From contig NZ_VCRN01000009.1 of NCBI RefSeq assembly GCF_009849585.1, positions 1 to 64,000 on the forward strand: a stretch of 64,000 nt of DNA, in the 5' to 3' direction. The notes under the pieces are model-generated. The model had not been told where the DNA came from and did no database searches. It saw only the letters and a list, made by a program, of their open reading frames with translations. The DNA is from Bacillus sp. ZZV12-4809. Its GTDB lineage: Bacteria; Bacillota; Bacilli; Bacillales; Cytobacillaceae. Shown piece by piece: positions 54,742 through 61,900 of the stretch (positions are counted from its first letter, which is position 1; the number at the start of each line of letters is the position of its first letter). The translations under genes were made by a program, and so were the position numbers.

Positions 54742-56615
54742 GGAGTCACCCCTTCTTTGTTTTGGAAATAGTTAACTTCCTGGCCATATTGAATCATTTT
54801 CTTAATTATTTGATCATCAATTTTTCTCCATTCAAATCCAATGTTCTTTAATAGTTGATTCGTTTTATCAGATTTAATATGAAATACAGTTTCTTCTTCA
54901 TGATTTACACGGGATAAATCCTCCCCAACGCTGTGTAGTTGTAAATTATAAATGTTAGCCGCATGCTGCTCATACCGTTCGTCATCATAGATATAATAAA
55001 TAAACTCCTGAAGTGTCATTTTGCTGATTTCTATATTAAGACCTGGCATTGTTAATAAATCAGAAAAACTAACATGTTCAGGATTTGAAATGTGGTAGGT
55101 TTCATTTCTTAGTTCTTTCTTATTAAATAAGCATGTAATTGCTCTGCTCACATCATCAACACAGCTGAAATCAGTATCACGTTCCATTTCAGGAACAAAC
55201 CCCAGCGCAATATAGGACCTTAACATTGTATAAATAGCATTCTGTTCAATATTCTCTTGGAACCTTCCACTTTCGGAATCAAACACGATATTCCCCACTC
55301 TAAAGATGTTTACGCATACTCCTTTACTTCTAACTTCTGTCAAGACCTTTTCTGCTTCCAGTTTTGTATTTGGGTATGGATTAGATATAGATTGTCCTAA
55401 ATCATGATCATATTCTGTAAACAATATATCCTTATAGCCAACAATATTCCCGGAGGCTACCGCTAAAGTAGAGATATGATTAAAATCCTTTTTTACATTC
55501 CGAAGAGAGAATTCGACTAAATTTTTAGTAGACTTAACATTCATGTTAAAGGAATCTTCATACTTACCGTAGTGGCTAACATTACCTGCAGAATGGATTA
55601 TACATTCGACACTTTTACTGAGCTTTTCATATTCATGTGGATCCAGTCCTAAATTTTTCTTTACTAAATCACCAGCGTAAACAAACAACCTATGGCTGAA
55701 ATCATAGTAGAACGCTTCCCCAAAATATGAAATAACTTTCATTTGTAACCGTTTATTAGCTCCTTCCACATTATTGCCTCTTACAATAAGGTGAACAGCA
55801 GCTCCTGTATGAATAAGAAGATCACGTAATAAATAGATACCAAGATATCCAGTACTGCCTGTCAATAAGATATTTTTATAGACTAGGTTTTCTACTGCAT
55901 GTTCTTGCTGAATTGAAATCAGCTTCTTCTCATACTCCTTCTTTTTTTCAATATACTCTTCTTTATTTCCCTTAAGCATTTGATGTCGCTTTCCTCTATA
56001 TGTCAAAAATTCAGCCAATTCCTTTTTGCTAAATTGTTTATCTTTTAAATGGTTAATGCTTTTTGCAAGCTCATATGCAGTAGGAAATTCAAATAAATGA
56101 TTGATTGTTATATCAAACTCTTTCTGCAGCCGTGTTACAACATTTACAGCTGTTAAGGAATCCCCGCCTTTTTCAAAGAAATTATCGAAGTAATCAATAT
56201 TCACTAACCCAGTTACATCCTTAAACGTTTGTAACACAATTTCTTCTTTACTGAAATTTGATCTAGTCACAGAGGATATGTTAATTTCACTGATGCTTTT
56301 AGAAACGACATCTGAATCAACATTTTTCTCCTTGCCTAAAACACTATAGTGAGTCCTATCAAAAGGATAGGCAGGTAAAGGGATTCTTGTTCGCTTCTCA
56401 GAACCGAAGAGTCTCATCCAATCTATCTTAATACCATTCACGAATAATTTACCTAAATTCTGCAATAAAAAGGAGTCATCTGCCATTTTCATCTTTGAGT
56501 GACGTACAGTATTAATTATGAGAGGATGCAGCTCTTCAACTATATTTTGCATAAGCAAAGTGCTTAGTGTTCTTCCTGGGCCGACTTCAAGGTAAACATT
56601 TTCCTTTTCTTTCAA
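54738..56615 (-). CDS. PKS C-terminal part: AT end, ACP and thioester reductase (same gene as 56612-58972)
   Basis: This 625-residue frame continues the polyketide synthase at 56612 and is separated from it by a frameshift. It opens inside the acyltransferase domain (VYLEVGPGRTLSTLL), then has an ACP with the phosphopantetheine Ser in FEKGGDSLTAVNVV (about 150) and a reductase domain (about 230-600) with NILLTGSTGYLGIYLLRDLL at 242 and the Tyr-Lys pair in NPYPNTKLEAEK (about 413). Reductases of this kind release the chain from the carrier as an aldehyde or alcohol. The TTG at 56615 is the edge of the open frame, not a believable start. If the frameshift is real, ACP and reductase are lost to the assembly line unless translation reinitiates. 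Confidence 0.85.
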   Translation of the reverse strand: MKEKENVYLEVGPGRTLSTLLMQNIVEELHPLIINTVRHSKMKMADDSFLLQNLGKLFVNGIKIDWMRLFGSEKRTRIPLPAYPFDRTHYSVLGKEKNVDSDVVSKSISEINISSVTRSNFSKEEIVLQTFKDVTGLVNIDYFDNFFEKGGDSLTAVNVVTRLQKEFDITINHLFEFPTAYELAKSINHLKDKQFSKKELAEFLTYRGKRHQMLKGNKEEYIEKKKEYEKKLISIQQEHAVENLVYKNILLTGSTGYLGIYLLRDLLIHTGAAVHLIVRGNNVEGANKRLQMKVISYFGEAFYYDFSHRLFVYAGDLVKKNLGLDPHEYEKLSKSVECIIHSAGNVSHYGKYEDSFNMNVKSTKNLVEFSLRNVKKDFNHISTLAVASGNIVGYKDILFTEYDHDLGQSISNPYPNTKLEAEKVLTEVRSKGVCVNIFRVGNIVFDSESGRFQENIEQNAIYTMLRSYIALGFVPEMERDTDFSCVDDVSRAITCLFNKKELRNETYHISNPEHVSFSDLLTMPGLNIEISKMTLQEFIYYIYDDERYEQHAANIYNLQLHSVGEDLSRVNHEEETVFHIKSDKTNQLLKNIGFEWRKIDDQIIKKMIQYGQEVNYFQNKEGVTP

Positions 56616-58972
56616 TAAGACGCGAATGCCATCAGAAAAGAGGACTGTATGCGCAAATGGTCAACCCAATATCTTGCGCTAGTCGCCTGTTGAACTGTAA
56701 TCCAGTCACCAGTAACATTAGAAAGATAAGGTATTGCCGGACTATTTAATTCAACCCTCTCCACAAAATCAGCAAATTCGCTTAAGATAGGCTCCATCAT
56801 AGGAGAATGAAAAGCATGTGAGGCTGGCAAATCTTTATATTCGCAGCCCATTTCACGTAATAGATTTTTAAAAATGCGCATTGTATCGAAATTCCCTGAA
56901 ACTACACAGGATGCTCTGCTATTAACTGCCGCAATAGCTAATCCTGGTGTCAAAAAGGGCTTGATCTGATCCGCGGAAGCTAAAACACTTACCATACTGC
57001 CCTGTGATAAACTTTGCATTAATGTTGCACGTTTGTGCACTAGCTTTAACGCGTCTTTTAAAGAAAGAACACCAGATAAGCAGGAAGCAACATATTCACC
57101 CAGACTGTGGCCAATCATTTTCTGAGGTTGTATTCCCCAATGCATTAACAATTTAGCTGTTGCATACTCAAAGCTAAACATAATTGGCTGAGTGTTTAAT
57201 GTTTGATTTAATTCTTCACTGTCTATGGCTTTTTGGGCTGAAGGGTATAAGAATTTTTTAAAGTCAGTACCACTAATCTCTTGGAGAAGATGAAAACACC
57301 TATCTATTTCATTACGAAACACACTATATTGCTTATATAAATCCAACCCCATATTTATATATTGTGACCCCTGACCGGGAAACATAAAGACAGTTTGTGA
57401 GCCGTTCCCCTTAGAACTGCCATTCATAACTCTTAGCGGGTCAAGAGTTTCAAGTACTTCACTGGCATCTTTCGCATCTGATGCAACAACTGCTCTTTTA
57501 TACTTTAATTTTTTTCTGCCATTTAAAAGAGTATAAGAAACATCAGCCAGATTGACGTCTTGGTTATTCTTTAAATATATTGCAAGACGTTTTGTCTGAC
57601 TTTCGAGTGATTCTTTTGTTTGTGCAGACAGACAAAGGAGTTGATCCGTTTTAATCTCGAGTTCAGACTCTTTTTTCGGTGCCTCTTCAAGTACAATATG
57701 AGCATTAGTCCCCCCCATTCCAAATGAGCTTACTCCCGCCCTTAATGGAGAAGGGCTATTCCATTCTATTAATTCCGAATTAACATAGAATGGACTAGAC
57801 TCAAAATTAATGTTTTTATTTGCTTTCTTGTAATTAATACTTGGTGGAATCATTTTATGCTTTATAGCTTGTACAGTCTTTAATACACCCGCTATACCCG
57901 CAGCATTATCCAGATGCCCTATATTAGCTTTAACTGATCCAAGCCCGCAAAAATCTTTTTCTTTAGAATTGAATGCAAGTTTTAGTGCTTCAACCTCTAT
58001 CGGATCACCTAACTTAGTTCCTGTTCCATGAGCCTCTACATATGATATCGTTTCAGGTTCAACATCTGCCATTCTATGTGCAGCTTTAATAACATTTGCC
58101 TGTCCTTCTACACTAGGGGCTGTAAAACTGACCTTATCAGCCCCATCATTATTTATTGCAGACCCTTTAATCACTGCATGTATAGAGTCTCCATCATTAA
58201 TAGCATCCTCCAGCCGCTTCAAGACAATGAATCCAGCCCCATTTCCGTTAACTGTACCATTTGCATCCTCATCAAACGGTCTGCATTGTCCATCTGGAGA
58301 CAGAATCATTCCATCCTGATACATGTGCCCCCTTTTCTCGGGTAACGTTAGAGAGACACCACCTGCCAAAGATATATCACAATCTCCACTTAATAAAGCC
58401 TGGCAAGCCAAGTGAATTGCTACCAAAGAAGAAGAACATGCAGTTTGAACAGTATAGCTGGGTCCTTTCAAATTTAATTTGTGTGCAATCCTCGTACTAA
58501 AGAATTGAGATCCATTTAATAACTCTGCTTCCTTTAAATAATCTTTAGCATTATTAAAAACTGTACCCATCCAGTACAAATTCGTAGAAGCGCCTATATA
58601 AGTACCTATCAGGAACTGATGGTCCGCCGTTAAATACCCACTATGTTCCAATGCCTCCCATGCGCACTCGTGCAGTACTTTTAATTGCGGATCCATAACT
58701 TCTGCTTCGCGTGGTGAATATTCAAAAACATTTAAATCAAAGCTTTCAGTCCCTTCAATGGCTCCACCAGCCTTAACATATCTAGGGTCCTTTATAGTCT
58801 CTTCACTTATCCCTGAGTGAAGTAATTCCTCATCGGTAAATTTAGAAACAGAAGCTTTCCCAGCCTTTAAATTTTCCCAGAAAACATCAACATTTTCAGC
58901 TTCCGGAAACCTGCACGACATACCTATAATGGCAATTTCCAGGCCAGTTTGATCATTATTGGTTTGTATCAT
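56612..58972 (-). CDS. Type I PKS module: ketosynthase and acyltransferase, truncated by frameshift
   Basis: A 786-residue polyketide synthase fragment. The ketosynthase (about 10-435) has the Cys in VQTACSSSLVAIH (177) and His in EAHGTGTK (314) and NIGHLDNAAG (350). The acyltransferase (about 520 onward) has GHSLGEYVAS (624) and HAFHSPMM (720), the latter a malonyl-CoA-type motif. The frame follows the AT consensus to DHLR, then turns to IQSSFLMAFASY-stop. Restoring one base near 56650 gives HTVLFSDGIRVLLKEKENVY, which leads straight into the frame at 54738-56615. So the two are one KS-AT-ACP-R gene. The ATG overlaps the upstream NRPS stop by four bases (ATGA) and has a G-rich ribosome site. 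Confidence 0.9.
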   Translation of the reverse strand: MIQTNNDQTGLEIAIIGMSCRFPEAENVDVFWENLKAGKASVSKFTDEELLHSGISEETIKDPRYVKAGGAIEGTESFDLNVFEYSPREAEVMDPQLKVLHECAWEALEHSGYLTADHQFLIGTYIGASTNLYWMGTVFNNAKDYLKEAELLNGSQFFSTRIAHKLNLKGPSYTVQTACSSSLVAIHLACQALLSGDCDISLAGGVSLTLPEKRGHMYQDGMILSPDGQCRPFDEDANGTVNGNGAGFIVLKRLEDAINDGDSIHAVIKGSAINNDGADKVSFTAPSVEGQANVIKAAHRMADVEPETISYVEAHGTGTKLGDPIEVEALKLAFNSKEKDFCGLGSVKANIGHLDNAAGIAGVLKTVQAIKHKMIPPSINYKKANKNINFESSPFYVNSELIEWNSPSPLRAGVSSFGMGGTNAHIVLEEAPKKESELEIKTDQLLCLSAQTKESLESQTKRLAIYLKNNQDVNLADVSYTLLNGRKKLKYKRAVVASDAKDASEVLETLDPLRVMNGSSKGNGSQTVFMFPGQGSQYINMGLDLYKQYSVFRNEIDRCFHLLQEISGTDFKKFLYPSAQKAIDSEELNQTLNTQPIMFSFEYATAKLLMHWGIQPQKMIGHSLGEYVASCLSGVLSLKDALKLVHKRATLMQSLSQGSMVSVLASADQIKPFLTPGLAIAAVNSRASCVVSGNFDTMRIFKNLLREMGCEYKDLPASHAFHSPMMEPILSEFADFVERVELNSPAIPYLSNVTGDWITVQQATSARYWVDHLRIQSSFLMAFASY

Positions 58973-61900
58973 CTTCCCCCCCCCTTTCTTTGCCTTCTTT
59001 CCAATAATCTATTTCGGGCATTCATTCTGCCCTGCTCTCTATTCTTTATTTCATTCTCTGCATTAACATCAAATACATCATCTTTGTTTAACTCATTAGC
59101 AAGTGTGTGAATAGTGGTAAATCGGAACAATGTCACTACACTAATTTCTGTATTTAACTTTTTGTTTAGCTTTTCCGCAACCTGCACTATGGTTAAAGAA
59201 TTTCCCCCTATTTCAAAAAAATGATCATTTACGCCAACTTCGGACAAGTTCAATACTTCTTTCCATATATCCGCAATCTCTTTTTCTAAGTTTGTTGCAG
59301 GTGCTTCATATGGTGTACCGGAAAAAAGGTACTCATTGTCCTCTAATTGCATTAAAAAGTTAATATCTACCTTATCGCTGCTTGTTAAAGGAATCCTTTC
59401 CAGCCTCACAAAGTGGGAAGGAATCATGTATTCCGGCAAATTTCTCATGAGATGCTGCCTTAGTTCCGTACTGGTCAATTTACGGTGAGATGTTAAATAA
59501 GCACATAGATATTCTTTATCTTCTCCACTTCTCTTAACCACCGCTACAGCATCGGTAATGTCCTCGTGCTGAAGAAGTTCGTCCTTAATTTCTTCTGGGT
59601 TCAGTCGCACTCCATTTAAATTCACCTGGTGATCTGCTCTTCCTATATAATCAACTTCTCCATTCAGCAGCCATCTTGCTAAATCTCCTGTTCTATACAT
59701 CCTTGTATAGCCTTCAGAGCCAAATGGATTACATACGAATCTTTCTTGAGTTAAAGCTTCATTATTAAGATACCCTCTCCCTACCCCTTCACCCGCTATA
59801 CATAACTCGCCAGTGACTCCAATTGGGACAGGCTTTAAATTTTGATCTAAGAGGTAAACCTTATAATTATTTAGCGGCCTTCCAATCGGTATAGAACTAT
59901 AATAGCTGCCTTCACAAATATGGTAAGTTGTATTAATCGTTGTTTCTGTTGGCCCGTAAAAGTTTACGACCATTTCAACATCAGATGTCTTCACCAAAGC
60001 ATTATAAAGACTCTTCGGTAATACCTCCCCACCTAAAAAGATAAATCGAAACTTATGCATTTTATCCATTTTGCTCATTAACATTTTTAAATGTGTTGGT
60101 GCAATATCCAATACCTTAATATTATTGCTGACTATATATTCCCAGATCTTATCAGGATCAAAGGTATGTTCCATTTTAGGAATATATAATGTACCACCTG
60201 TTGTTAATGGAAGAAAAATTTGTTGGACTGAAGCATCAAATGTAAATTTAGCTAGTAATATATGATGTAATCCGCTTTCTACATTAAAAGTATCTCTTAA
60301 TCCAACTAACTGATTTACTACATTTTTGTGTTCGATCATCACGCCTTTTGGTTTGCCAGTTGTACCAGACGTATATATAACATAGGCTAAATCTTCAGGC
60401 TGGTTTATGTTTTCAATATAGTGGGAGAGTTCTTCTTTATAGGTATTATGATTTAACAGCACAGTTCTAACTCTATCATCAAATTTATGTTCATTTTCCT
60501 GGTCTGTTAACACTATACTGCACTGACTATCTTTGATAAGATAATTGATTCTCTGTTGAGGGAATTTTGGGTCTATAGGCAGGTATGCACCTCCAGCTTT
60601 TAAAATACCAAGCATCCCGACTGCCATATTTACAGAAGGTTCAGCCATTATCCCGACTACAGTATTCCGTTTAACTCCTGTTTTCCTCAAAAAACGTGAT
60701 AACTGATTTGACCTCTTGTCTAATTCCTCATAACTAACAATGGAATTGTTATCCACAAGACTAGCCTCTGTATTACAAATGATAGCCTGAGAGATAAATA
60801 AATCTTGTATAGTTGTTCCTTCTTTAGCAGATGTTTTTGTATGATTAAAATCTGCTAATAATTGCTCTGTTTCCTCACGAGATAATATCTCAACATCCTT
60901 TATTGAGCTCTCAGTGTTATCAGAAATAAAAGATAGTATTTGCAAGTAATGCTGTGCCATTCTCTTTATTGTTTCTTTTTTAAAAAGTTGTTTAGCATAT
61001 TTAAATTTCAGTTCTACCTTATTTTTTTGAACAAAGGTGTCTATTGAGATGTCAAACTGCGTCATATTACTTTCAAATGGATATTTGTAATAGGTTAATT
61101 CCTCATTTTCGCTTATAATATTTTTATTTTCTTCTATATTTTGAAGAGAGAACATTATATCAAAAAGAGGATTTCTTTCTGAATTACGTTCAACATCTAT
61201 TTGGTCCACTAATTCCTCAAATGGATAATCTTCATGGTCAAGGCTTTCAACTACACAATTATTTACTTCTTCTAAAAATTCTCCGACGCTTTTTTCAGGA
61301 TTAGGAAAATTCCTCATTACTATAGTGTTTACAAACATGCCAACAGCATTGTCCAAACCGGTATGAAATCTGCCGGAAGAAGGAGTGCCAATGGAAATAT
61401 CATCTTGTCCTGTGTATTTATTTAGTAATATATTTAATGCAGTTAACATTAAAGTGTAAAGCGTACTGCCGTTTTCAGCTGCCGTTTCTCTTAATTTAGC
61501 TGCCAAATGCGGTTCCAGAGTTAGGGTCATTTGATCAGAATATATATTCTGTTCTGTATTTCTGGGGTAATCAGTATTTAATTCAAGACGAGCACCTCCG
61601 TCTATGAACTTGTTCAACCAATATTCTTCACTGCTTTTAAAATTTTCAGAATTAAAAAAGCTTTCCTGCCATACTGCATAATCTTTATAGTGGATATTAT
61701 TTTCTTCCAGTTTTTTATTGTTATATAAATTTATAAAATCATCCATGATTATATCCATGGATATGCCGTCAAAAATAATATGATGGAAGTCTGTCAATAA
61801 CAAATGTTTATTGTTTTCTATTTTTACTAACTTCACTCTGAATAACGGGGGTGTGTATAAATTAAATGGATTCATGGCACTCTTTAATTCTTCTTCTATA

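Noticed and set aside
54738..58972. Two separate PKS and reductase genes by design
   Set aside because: The AT end is present only in the second frame and joins at one missing base; the second frame has no ribosome site at its TTG. One broken gene is more likely than two genes.
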